Source of the DNA: DASWED01 sp036394995
GTDB taxonomy: Bacteria; Actinomycetota; UBA4738; JACQTL01
Direction of reading: 5' to 3'
Assembly: GCA_036394995.1 (NCBI GenBank)
Contig: DASWED010000054.1
Coordinates: 1 to 64,000, forward strand
DNA length: 64,000 nucleotides
A program made the translations under genes and the position numbers. The notes under the pieces are model-generated. The model had not been told where the DNA came from, did no database searches, and saw only the letters and a program-made list of their open reading frames with translations. Of the stretch, positions 15,732 through 23,405 are shown piece by piece. Position 1 is the first letter of the stretch; every line of letters starts with the position of its first letter.

Positions 15732-17948
15732 ATGGACGACGAACGCGGGACCGAGTCCGGCGGGGAGGGCGCGTCGGGGACCACGGCGGAGACCGCCACC
15801 GCCCAGCAGCAGCATCCCCTGTCGCGGGCGATCACCGTGGCCATCGTGCTGGTCTCCCTGGCCATCGCGGCAGTCGGGTACCTCCAGGTCCAGGCCTCGC
15901 GCAAGAGCAGCGACGCGGGGCAGGAGGCCCAGCGCCTGGCCACACTCACGATGTCCACCCAGCTGAAGTCCCAGGGGGACGCGCAGGTCGACTACGAGCT
16001 GTTCCTCCAGTCCCAGGACCAGCGGGGCCGGGCCGGCAACGCGCTCCAGCAGAGCCTCTTCGTCAGGGGGGAGGCGGAGCAGGCCTACCGAGTGGAGCAG
16101 CAGCTGTGGGAGACCCTCGCCGCGCGGACCCAGGCCCTCACACCGCTCGCCTCGAACAGCCAGGACGGGCCCCAGAACGACCCCGACTTCCCGAGGCACT
16201 TCTTCGCCCGGTCCACGCAGGGGGCCCTGGAGCAGCAGGCCCTGGAGGACGCGGCGAACGCCACGAACTCCGGGTGGGAGTCCCTGGCCGCGCGGTACAC
16301 CGCCATCCTCACGCTGTTCGCCGTGGCCCTGTACCTCCTGGGCTTCTCGCTGGCCCTGCCCGACCGGGTCCTCCGGCTGTTCGGGGCGATCGGCGCGTTC
16401 CTGCTGGTGGTGGGCGTGGGGTGGGCGATCCAGGTGACGCTCTCCGCTCCCTCCACGATCCCGGCGGAGGCCGCGACCGAGTACGCCCAGGGGGAGGTGG
16501 CCCTGGAGACCGCGACCGACGCGCCGAGCTCCCAGGTCGCGGTGGACCACTTCAGCCGGGCCATCGACCTCTGGCCGGGGTTCTCCCGCGCCTACCTGGG
16601 CCGCGCGAATGCCACGCTGTTCGGCAGCGCGTCGCAGGTGGAGGCCACCCTCATCCCGCCCGAGGCCCTGGAGCGCGTGCTGTCCGACCTGTCCAGGGCC
16701 CAGAGCCAGGGGTTCGACAACGCGCTCCTCCTCGAGCAGCTGGGGGGGACGGACTTCTCGCTGGGGCTCCACGGGCAGCCCGACCGGTTCGACGCGGCCA
16801 TCGACGACGCCCGGGCGGCCATCGAGATCGTGCCCGACGACCCGGTGCCCCGGTTCACCCTGGCCGTCTCGCTCCTGGCCCAGGGCGACGCCGACGGCGC
16901 CGCCACCGCCTACGCCGACGCGATGGCGAGGGTCCTGTACCTCCAGGGGGACCCGTCGCAGCCCCGGAACTCGCCGCCGTTCGAGCAGCCGTGGGTGTCC
17001 GGGGCCCTCAGCGACCTCGAGGCTCTCCTGGCCGCGAAGCCGGACGCCGCCGCCGACATGAACCGGTTCAAGGAGTACGTGGTCGCCTCGTTCGCCGCCG
17101 GCCAGCCCGCCGGGCCGAGCGGCGACGCATCGTTCACCGGCGTCCAGGCCCAGCTCACGCCCACCACGCTGTTCTGGCTCACCGGCGGGAACACCGGGTA
17201 CGACCCGAACAGCCAGACCCTCTCCGCCGAGTGGTACTTCCGGCAGTCCGGCTCGGCGTGGGTGGCCATGCCGGAGGTGTCCGGGGTGGTGGATCCCCGA
17301 GTGGAGACCACGGCGCCGCAGTACTCGGGGCGGAACCTCGTGAGCTCGTCGATCCCGGCCCGGTGCCTGAAGACCGAGCAGTACCGCGTGGAGCTGTACG
17401 TGAACGGCCACCTGGCCGGCCAGGCCGAGACCCAGGCCCAGTTCGGGGCGCTCGTGCCGTTCACCGATCGTTCGGTGAACCTCGAGGTGTGCCACCCGGC
17501 CGACTGGACGCTCGCCGACTCCACGCTCCCCGGCTTCCGCGACGCGCTCCACAACGCCGACGGCACCCAGGGCGTGGTCCTGTTCCGCTACAACCTCACG
17601 ACGCTCCCGGCGAACCTCCAGCAGCTCGACCCGTCGGTCCTCACCGACCGGCTGCTCTCGGCGACGGTCCGGTCGAATCCGGACCTGTTCCCCGCCCAGG
17701 CGTCACCCGCCGGCGACGCCACGCACCAGAGCTTCCAGGGCCTCGAGGGGTCCACGGAGCGGCTGTTCGCGTACGACGGCGGCGTGGCCGAGGGCCAGGC
17801 CGGCATCGACGCCAAGGACCAGGCGGTGTTCGTGACGTTCGTGTACGGGCCCCAGGAGGCGTTCAACGCGCCGGGCGCCGCGCAGGGCGGCCTGGTCAGC
17901 GTGCTCCAGTCGATCAGCGAGTACCGCCCCGGCGGCTCGTCGTTCTAG
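15732..17948 (+). CDS. Large membrane protein with TPR-like repeats, unknown
   Basis: A 738-residue protein. An acidic tail precedes a first membrane segment (about residues 33-53), then Gln-rich helices to about 180. Two membrane segments follow near 185-245, and the rest is a large extracytoplasmic or cytosolic part with TPR-like units (VDHFSRAIDLWPGFSRAYLG, ARAAIEIVPDDPVPRFTLAV). The C-terminal 300 residues look beta-rich. It lies 6 nt downstream of a gene of similar plan and is surely co-transcribed. The function is unknown; TPRs suggest a scaffold in an envelope complex. Confidence 0.8.
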   Translation: MDDERGTESGGEGASGTTAETATAQQQHPLSRAITVAIVLVSLAIAAVGYLQVQASRKSSDAGQEAQRLATLTMSTQLKSQGDAQVDYELFLQSQDQRGRAGNALQQSLFVRGEAEQAYRVEQQLWETLAARTQALTPLASNSQDGPQNDPDFPRHFFARSTQGALEQQALEDAANATNSGWESLAARYTAILTLFAVALYLLGFSLALPDRVLRLFGAIGAFLLVVGVGWAIQVTLSAPSTIPAEAATEYAQGEVALETATDAPSSQVAVDHFSRAIDLWPGFSRAYLGRANATLFGSASQVEATLIPPEALERVLSDLSRAQSQGFDNALLLEQLGGTDFSLGLHGQPDRFDAAIDDARAAIEIVPDDPVPRFTLAVSLLAQGDADGAATAYADAMARVLYLQGDPSQPRNSPPFEQPWVSGALSDLEALLAAKPDAAADMNRFKEYVVASFAAGQPAGPSGDASFTGVQAQLTPTTLFWLTGGNTGYDPNSQTLSAEWYFRQSGSAWVAMPEVSGVVDPRVETTAPQYSGRNLVSSSIPARCLKTEQYRVELYVNGHLAGQAETQAQFGALVPFTDRSVNLEVCHPADWTLADSTLPGFRDALHNADGTQGVVLFRYNLTTLPANLQQLDPSVLTDRLLSATVRSNPDLFPAQASPAGDATHQSFQGLEGSTERLFAYDGGVAEGQAGIDAKDQAVFVTFVYGPQEAFNAPGAAQGGLVSVLQSISEYRPGGSSF

Positions 17949-17980
17949 GCTGAAGCACGCATCAAGGGGCCCGGCGGAAC

Positions 17981-18457
17981 ATGGATGAGGGAAGATGGGG
18001 TCGGCGGGTTCTTGTTGGCGTCGGCGGGCTGGTCGTGGCGACGGCACTCTTCGCGGCGGGTCGTATCTCGGTCGATACGACAGAGCCCGCGTTGCAATCC
18101 GCGCCTCCAACACACAGTTCCCTTTCCGTCGCGAGTCCGTCTCCATCTGTTTCTCCCCCCGGTAAGTCCTCGGAGGAGGGGGTGTGGATGAACCTCGGGG
18201 GCAAGGTGGTGTCCGCTGGCGATACCTCAGTCGTCATCGATATCAATCGGCCCGCGGATCCCGTTGGCCGATACCTGGTCACGATCAGGAATGTCCAGTG
18301 GGGTTCGAGGTCGCTCCACCCTCCAAGCCTGCCCCCGAGCATCGGAACGAGCGTGTGCGCGACCATCTTCGTAACTCCAGCGGAGCTCGAGGCACGGGAG
18401 TTCGACTTCGGCAAGGTCTTCTTCGGAGAGTGCACGATGCATCTCGTGCCTGCGTAG
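17981..18457 (+). CDS. Hypothetical exported protein
   Basis: A 158-residue protein with an N-terminal membrane segment or uncleaved signal (RRVLVGVGGLVVATALFAAG, about 8-27). A Ser/Pro-rich linker (about 40-65) and a small beta-rich domain follow (GGKVVSAGDTSVVIDINRP, GTSVCATIFVT) with one Cys pair. Base and codon use are less GC-biased than in the neighbours (for example AGT, TCT and CAT codons), which may indicate recent acquisition. A TAGGCT hexamer overlaps the stop of the upstream gene at 17946-17951. No family recognised. Confidence 0.55.
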   Translation: MDEGRWGRRVLVGVGGLVVATALFAAGRISVDTTEPALQSAPPTHSSLSVASPSPSVSPPGKSSEEGVWMNLGGKVVSAGDTSVVIDINRPADPVGRYLVTIRNVQWGSRSLHPPSLPPSIGTSVCATIFVTPAELEAREFDFGKVFFGECTMHLVPA

Positions 18458-18507
18458 CAACGAACGCGAGCGCCGCAAGCGTCGCGACGCTCGCTGTGTG
18501 CTCAGCG

Positions 18508-18870
18508 TCAGAAGTCCGGCGGCTCCGTGATGTTGCAGTACTTGTGGTCGAACGCGTTCGAGAGCCGGACGAACTTGTTGTAGAGCCGGGTGAACTTCAG
18601 CGACTTCGGCTTGGCCTTCGACGAGGCCTCGAACGCGTCGGTGACCCGCTTGGCCAGGGCCCCCTGGTCGCCGGTGAGGCTCTCGGCGGACTGGCGCATC
18701 TCGTCGACGTGCTGCGCCACCACCTGCGGGTACTGGGCGGGGTCGGCGTCGCCCACCGCGAGCCGCGCCTTGTCGCTCACGCCGCAGAAGCCGGGGACCT
18801 GGGAGCCCGAGCCCGAGCACCCGGCCAGCAGCGCGGCCACGACCGCCGCCACGAACAGGGACCGAGCCAT
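18508..18870 (-). CDS. Small lipoprotein, unknown
   Basis: A protein of about 120 residues with a lipoprotein signal: MARSLFVAAVVAALLAGCSG, lipobox LAGC with the lipidated Cys near residue 18. The mature part is helical with two Cys that may pair (GFCGVS and KYCNIT). A GTG at 18873 lies just before ATG 18870. The minus-strand -10 hexamer TACGCT ends 9 nt (6 nt for GTG) upstream, so the message is probably leaderless. Predicted to sit on the outer face of the membrane. Function unknown. Confidence 0.7.
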   Translation of the reverse strand: MARSLFVAAVVAALLAGCSGSGSQVPGFCGVSDKARLAVGDADPAQYPQVVAQHVDEMRQSAESLTGDQGALAKRVTDAFEASSKAKPKSLKFTRLYNKFVRLSNAFDHKYCNITEPPDF

Positions 18871-18879
18871 CACGCGCGA

Positions 18880-18885
18880 AGCGTA
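18880..18885 (-). promoter_or_regulatory. -10 hexamer TACGCT, leaderless promoter of lipoprotein gene
   Basis: Minus-strand TACGCT, 6-9 nt before the GTG/ATG start of the lipoprotein gene. Confidence 0.45.
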
Positions 18886-19129
18886 CTCCGAGCGATCCGA
18901 GCCGTGGTCGGGTTCGGCTGCTCACGGCTCCCCGACCGGCCCGGCCGGCAGTTCGGCGAGCTGGCGGAGCCCGGTCGCGGGCCGCGGGGAAACGTCGTGC
19001 GCACCGGAACGGGACACGGGTGGCCCGATGGGCATGCGAATCCGCCTGCCCGGTTTGCTTGAGCGCCACGAGCCCGCCGGGGGTAGCCTTGCCCGCCAAT
19101 TCCGGCGGTGTTGGGGAGGAGGAACTCGA

Positions 19130-21679
19130 GTGTCTGAACGTCGATGGCGCCTGGTCGCGGGCGCCGCATCGGTATTCGTCGTCGCTGCAGTCGCGGTTGC
19201 GGGACTGCAGCGGTCGGCCCCGGCTGCACACGCCATCAAGCACGTGGCGAAGCAGCCGGCCCGGGTGGCGGTGGGGGGAGACCCCGACGCCAAGGCCGGG
19301 CAGCACGGAGTGGAGGAGAGCGTCGGCGACCCGCTCAGCGGGTACGCGGGCTGGTTCTACGGGCAGCGCATGGCTCCCGCGAAGACGCTCCCCGTGGGCG
19401 CGTACCAGGCCGCGCTGGCCCAGGCCAAGGCCCTGCGGGCGAACGCCGGGAAGCTCCGGGCCCACGGCGCGGTGAGCGCCGCCGCCTGGAACAACCTGGG
19501 CCCGGCGCCGATCGACGGTGAGAACCCGGCGTACTCCGACCCGGTGTGGAGCAACTACGGGGCCGGCATCGGGATCTCCACCGGCCGCATCACGGCGCTC
19601 GCCGTGGATCCCTCGGACCCGAGCGGGAACACGGTGTACATCGGTGGCGCCAACGGCGGCATCTGGAAGACGACGGACGGCGGCACGAGCTGGGCGTCCG
19701 TCAGCGACTCCCTGCCCACGCAGTCGATCGGGTCCCTGGCCATCGCGCCGGCGTCGCCCCACATCATCTACGCGGGCACCGGCGAGGCGAACACGAACGC
19801 CGACTCGTACTACGGCTATGGCGTGTTCCGTTCGGGCAACGGCGGTGCCTCGTGGCACAAGCTGGGCGGGACGACGTTCGACCGGCTGACCGTGTTCAAG
19901 GTCCTCACGCGGGGCAACGGCAACCTGATCCTGGTGGCCACGAACAAGGGTCTGTACCGGTCGGCCGACGGCGGCTCGACGTGGCGGCTGCGGCTCGCCC
20001 CCGGCGACCCCAACCTGTTCCAGTCCTTCGTGACGGACGTGGTGTGGGACTACGACGGGCACGTCGTGGCGGCGGTCGGGTTCCGGACTGGCAAGACCAC
20101 GAACGGGCTGTACCAGTCCTCGAACGCGGGCAAGACGTGGGCCTCGCTGGGCTCGCCCTCCGGGTTCACCCCGCAGAACCGCATCGGCCGGATCGCGCTC
20201 GCCAGCACGCCGGCCACTCCCGGCCTGCTGTACGCGGCGGTCCAGGACGCCGTCAAGTTCAACACGGGCGGAGCCTCGGTGTTCGACGGTGTGTACAAGA
20301 GCACCGCCGGCGCGTCCGGTCCGTGGACCGAGGTCGAGTCGGCCGACCAGATGGCGGCCAACCAGTCCTCGGCGCTCACCGACGAGCACGTCGGCGGCGG
20401 GTACCGTCCCGGCATCCAGGCCTGGTACAACCTGTACGTCCAGATCGACCCGACCGACTCCGACGACGTCGTGGTCGGCCTCGAGGAGGTCTGGAACTCC
20501 GCCGACGGCGGCGCCAACTGGAACGTCATCGGCCGGTACTGGGACTTCTGCTACACGAACCCGACGAGCGAGCCGTGGTGCAACCAGGGCGCGACCGGTC
20601 TGTACCCGACCACGCACCCCGACCAGCACGCGGCCGGGTTCGCAGTGGTCGGTGGCAACCCGGTGCTGTACGCCGGCAACGACGGCGGCGTGTGGCGGCA
20701 GGAGGGCCCGACGTTCGACAACGACAGCTGGTCGAACGAGAACACCAACCAGTCCACCACGCAGTGCTACACGGCCGCGGCTTCGGCCGACGGCACGGTG
20801 ATCTGCGGACTGCAGGACAACGGGTTCGTGAAGTACACGGGGAGCGACCTGTGGCCCGAGATCGCCGGTGGCGACGGTGCCGACGGCGTGATCGACCCGG
20901 CGAACTCGCAGAACATCATCGGGTCGTACGTGAACATGAACATCTACCGTTCGAACAACGGTGGCGCGACGTACGAGACGATCTCGCCCGGTGACCCGTT
21001 CCCGCGGTTCATCTCGCCGATCGCGATCGACCCGGTGAACTCGAGCCACATCGTCACGGTGGGCGAGCGCGTCTGGCAGACCCACGTCGGGTTCGCCACG
21101 ACGTCGGCCGACTGGCACTCGATGCACGACTTCGGGTTCCCCCACCAGGGGACGGCGATCGCCGTGAAGGGCAAGAGCGTCTACGCGGCCTGGTGCGGCG
21201 GGTGCAACCCGTCGAGCTTCGCCAGCTCGTCGCCGTTCGCCAGCGGGATGGCCTCGAACGTCGGCGGTTGGCACGACCTCGCGGCCGCGGGGCTGCCGAA
21301 CCGGTACGTCACCCAGATCGTGATCGACCCCGCGAACAAGCTCCACATCTTCGTGGTCGAGTCCGGCTTCGCCCGGAACTGGATCCCGAACGCGGGCATC
21401 GGGCACGTGTTCGAGTCCACGGACGGTGGTGCCTCGTTCACCGACATCTCCGGCAACCTGCCGGACGCGCCGGTGAGCTCGGCCGTCCTCGACGGCTCGA
21501 ACCTGATCGTCGGCACCGACACGGGCGTGTACGAGCAGGCCGGCGGCGGCACGTGGGCGCCGCTCGGCACCGGGTTCCCGACCGTGGTGGTCGACGACCT
21601 CACGTTCGTCCCGGGCACCGACACCCTCGTGGCGGCCTCCCACGGCCGCGGCGTGTGGGAGCTGGACCTGGGCGCCTAG
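19130..21679 (+). CDS. Secreted BNR/Asp-box beta-propeller protein
   Basis: An 849-residue exported protein. The signal peptide spans residues about 5-35 (WRLVAGAASVFVVAAVAVAG). The mature part holds at least seven Asp-box-like turns of the form S/T-x-D/N-x-G-x-T/S-W/F: TTDGGTSWAS, SGNGGASWHK, SADGGSTWRL, SSNAGKTWAS, SADGGANWNV, SNNGGATYET and STDGGASFTD. These are the blades of sialidase/sortilin-like propellers. The catalytic Arg triad and Tyr of sialidases are not evident, so it may be a xyloglucanase-like or binding protein. GTG 19130 has GGGGAGGAGG upstream; the longer frame to 18590 is spurious. A strong terminator follows. Confidence 0.85.
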   Translation: MSERRWRLVAGAASVFVVAAVAVAGLQRSAPAAHAIKHVAKQPARVAVGGDPDAKAGQHGVEESVGDPLSGYAGWFYGQRMAPAKTLPVGAYQAALAQAKALRANAGKLRAHGAVSAAAWNNLGPAPIDGENPAYSDPVWSNYGAGIGISTGRITALAVDPSDPSGNTVYIGGANGGIWKTTDGGTSWASVSDSLPTQSIGSLAIAPASPHIIYAGTGEANTNADSYYGYGVFRSGNGGASWHKLGGTTFDRLTVFKVLTRGNGNLILVATNKGLYRSADGGSTWRLRLAPGDPNLFQSFVTDVVWDYDGHVVAAVGFRTGKTTNGLYQSSNAGKTWASLGSPSGFTPQNRIGRIALASTPATPGLLYAAVQDAVKFNTGGASVFDGVYKSTAGASGPWTEVESADQMAANQSSALTDEHVGGGYRPGIQAWYNLYVQIDPTDSDDVVVGLEEVWNSADGGANWNVIGRYWDFCYTNPTSEPWCNQGATGLYPTTHPDQHAAGFAVVGGNPVLYAGNDGGVWRQEGPTFDNDSWSNENTNQSTTQCYTAAASADGTVICGLQDNGFVKYTGSDLWPEIAGGDGADGVIDPANSQNIIGSYVNMNIYRSNNGGATYETISPGDPFPRFISPIAIDPVNSSHIVTVGERVWQTHVGFATTSADWHSMHDFGFPHQGTAIAVKGKSVYAAWCGGCNPSSFASSSPFASGMASNVGGWHDLAAAGLPNRYVTQIVIDPANKLHIFVVESGFARNWIPNAGIGHVFESTDGGASFTDISGNLPDAPVSSAVLDGSNLIVGTDTGVYEQAGGGTWAPLGTGFPTVVVDDLTFVPGTDTLVAASHGRGVWELDLGA

Positions 21680-21707
21680 CGCACCGAGTTCAACCGGCAG
21701 CGACGAG

Positions 21708-21737
21708 AGGGCCCGGTCCCCGCGGGGACCGGGCCCT
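21708..21737. terminator. Strong bidirectional hairpin terminator
   Basis: A perfect 14-bp stem: AGGGCCCGGTCCCC (21708-21721) and GGGGACCGGGCCCT (21724-21737), with a 2-nt loop. It sits between convergent genes (BNR protein and the minus-strand gene ending at 21767) and should serve both. Confidence 0.85.
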
Positions 21738-21766
21738 TCGTTCGTGTTCGGCGTCCGGTGGCCGGC

Positions 21767-22570
21767 TCAGGGCTCCGGCGTCTTCGGCTCCTGGTCGGGG
21801 TCGATGGGCTCGCTCTGCGGCCACAGGGAACCGCCGGCCGGGGCGGTTGTCGCACCGGGGGTTGCCGCCTCGGGCGTTCCCGGTACCCCCGGCGTGCCGG
21901 GCAGCCATGCCGGCGCTTGGATCGCGGGGGTCGATCCGGGAGGCTGGGCGCCCGGTGCCGGCGTGGCCGTCGTCCATTGGGAGGGCGTGGACCCGGGGAG
22001 GCCCGGCTGCATGCCGGCCGTCCCCAGCATCCCCCGCTCCATGGCCAACCCCTGTTGCAGGGCGGCGATCTGCTGCGCCATCTGGGGGTTCTGCGCGGCC
22101 CAGCTCGCGGCCATCTGCTGGGCGGCCTGCATCTGGGCGTCGAGCTGCGCCGGGTCGACCCCGGCCCCCCGCATCGCCGCGGCGGCCATCGGATTGTCGG
22201 CCATCATCTGCGACAGGGTGCCCCGCTGGCGAGGGGCGTTCCAGTCGACGGCCAGCCGGTCGGGCTTGTCGGGGTCGACGATGACCTCGAACACGGTCCC
22301 CGACATCAGCCAGCCGGACTGCATTACGGGGACCGGGATCTTCGTCGTCACCGTGTACGGCGCCTTGCCCGGCAGCTCGACGAGGAACGTGACCTTCTTC
22401 CTGACCGGAGTGGTGTCGCCCTCGAGCATCTCCTGAGCCTTGCGCCCGGAGATGCCGCTCATCTCCATGCCGACCAGGCTGTGGTGAACGTGCTGGACGG
22501 TGCCCTTGCCCCGGATCCCCCGCGTCAGCAGGTCGTCGTCCGGCCTCGTCTTCTTGAAGAACAGGCCCAT
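21767..22570 (-). CDS. Hypothetical protein with Met/Gln-rich helix and Pro-rich tail
   Basis: A 267-residue protein without membrane segments. Residues 1-115 form a beta-rich domain (LLTRGIRGKGTVQHVHHS, VFEVIVDPDKPDRLAVDW) resembling small DUF3592/SHOCT-neighbour domains. Residues about 120-185 are a Met/Gln/Ala-rich amphipathic helix (QMQAAQQMAASWAAQNPQM), and the C-terminal 80 residues are Pro/Thr/Gly-rich and disordered. GGAGGTGG precedes ATG 22570. The function is unknown and I assign no family firmly. Transcription ends at the shared hairpin 21708-21737. Confidence 0.75.
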   Translation of the reverse strand: MGLFFKKTRPDDDLLTRGIRGKGTVQHVHHSLVGMEMSGISGRKAQEMLEGDTTPVRKKVTFLVELPGKAPYTVTTKIPVPVMQSGWLMSGTVFEVIVDPDKPDRLAVDWNAPRQRGTLSQMMADNPMAAAAMRGAGVDPAQLDAQMQAAQQMAASWAAQNPQMAQQIAALQQGLAMERGMLGTAGMQPGLPGSTPSQWTTATPAPGAQPPGSTPAIQAPAWLPGTPGVPGTPEAATPGATTAPAGGSLWPQSEPIDPDQEPKTPEP

Positions 22571-22666
22571 GCGGCCACCTCCGTGGTTCGGATAGGCGCG
22601 ATGGTCCCACCGTGAGGCCGGTTGAGCAACACAGGTCCGGGGTCCGCCGCCGCGGTCGCCCCCCCG

Positions 22667-22693
22667 GGTCGCGGGTCGCGGTCGCGGTCGCGG
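22667..22693. repeat. Short GGTCGC-type tandem repeat
   Basis: Four imperfect copies of GGTCGCG in a row at the 3' side of the small minus-strand ORF (22700-22864). Possibly only compositional. Confidence 0.4.
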
Positions 22694-22699
22694 GGGGAC

Positions 22700-22864
22700 T
22701 CAGCCCTCGCGGAGCGATTCGATGGCCTGTTCGGCCAGGCCCTTCCACCTGCGGGCGTGCCGCACGGGCACGGTGACGTCCGCTCCGGCCGTGTCGGCGA
22801 CGTGGTGGGCCACCCGGTCGTGCGCCCGCATGGCCGGCGGCGACGGCTCGACGCGTTCGTGCAT
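22700..22864 (-). CDS. Small ORF coupled to the SRPBCC gene, unknown
   Basis: A 54-residue basic protein (MHERVEPSPPAMRAHDRVAH start, MKGLAEQ-like helical end). Its ATG overlaps the TGA of the SRPBCC gene (TGATG), so it could be translated by re-initiation. There is no ribosome site of its own and no family resemblance. The arrangement is the only support. Confidence 0.4.
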   Translation of the reverse strand: MHERVEPSPPAMRAHDRVAHHVADTAGADVTVPVRHARRWKGLAEQAIESLREG

Positions 22865-23292
22865 CACGCCTCCAGCACCCGCTTGAGGTTCCCGAGCGCG
22901 GCCACCTCGGCGTCCATGGACTTCTGGACGGCGCGGCCCATCACGAGCTTCTTGACCCCGGTGACCTCGGCCTGGAGCGCGAACGACATCCGGGTCCCGC
23001 CGCCGGCCTCCTCGAACCGGAAGCTCCCCGTGGGACGGACCGGGCCCGCGATGGCCTCGAACTCGATGAGGCGGTTCGGTTCGAACCGGCTCACCCGGTA
23101 GTCCGCGGCGATCCTGCGGCCGCCCGGCCCGGCCACGCCCTGCCGGTACACCGCCCCCAGGCCCTGCCCCGAGACCAGCTCGACGTCCTTCACGCCCGGC
23201 CGCCACCTCGTCGCGGTGGTCCCGTCGGCCACGAAGGCGAACACCTCGGCCACGGGGCGGTCGATGGTCACGCTGCCCTGCGCCTCCGGCAT
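22864..23292 (-). CDS. SRPBCC-family protein
   Basis: A 142-residue START-like protein: GSVTIDRPVAEVFAFVADGT at the N-terminus, RWRPGVKDVEL, FEPNRLIEFEAIAGPVRPTG, and a C-terminal helix MDAEVAALGNLKRVLEA. This is the polyketide_cyc2 type, which holds a hydrophobic ligand pocket; the substrate is unknown. GGGAGG lies directly before ATG 23292, and residues before that Met in the longer frame lack homology. It is divergent from the large cyclase gene at 23406 and overlaps a 54-residue ORF at its 3' end. Confidence 0.85.
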   Translation of the reverse strand: MPEAQGSVTIDRPVAEVFAFVADGTTATRWRPGVKDVELVSGQGLGAVYRQGVAGPGGRRIAADYRVSRFEPNRLIEFEAIAGPVRPTGSFRFEEAGGGTRMSFALQAEVTGVKKLVMGRAVQKSMDAEVAALGNLKRVLEA

Positions 23293-23390
23293 CCTCCCGC
23301 TCCCTCCGCTGCTCCTCGGCCCGATGCGACAAGCTTGTCGATCGCCCGTCCCCGGCGCAACCTCCGTCGCGCCGCGGGAGCGGCGGCCCA

Positions 23391-23396
23391 TACACT
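23391..23396 (+). promoter_or_regulatory. -10 hexamer TACACT, leaderless promoter of cyclase/AAA gene
   Basis: TACACT ends 9 nt before ATG 23406, with no ribosome site between, so the start codon is at or next to the mRNA 5' end. Confidence 0.55.
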
Positions 23397-23405
23397 CAGC
23401 CCGTC

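Noticed and set aside
15140..17953. 937-codon plus-strand frame
   Set aside because: Out-of-frame shadow of the two membrane-protein genes; composition is Arg/Gly/Pro noise.
18227..21643. 1138-codon open frame on the minus strand
   Set aside because: Antisense to the BNR-propeller gene. Long open antisense frames are expected at this GC content, and no family motif or ribosome site is present.
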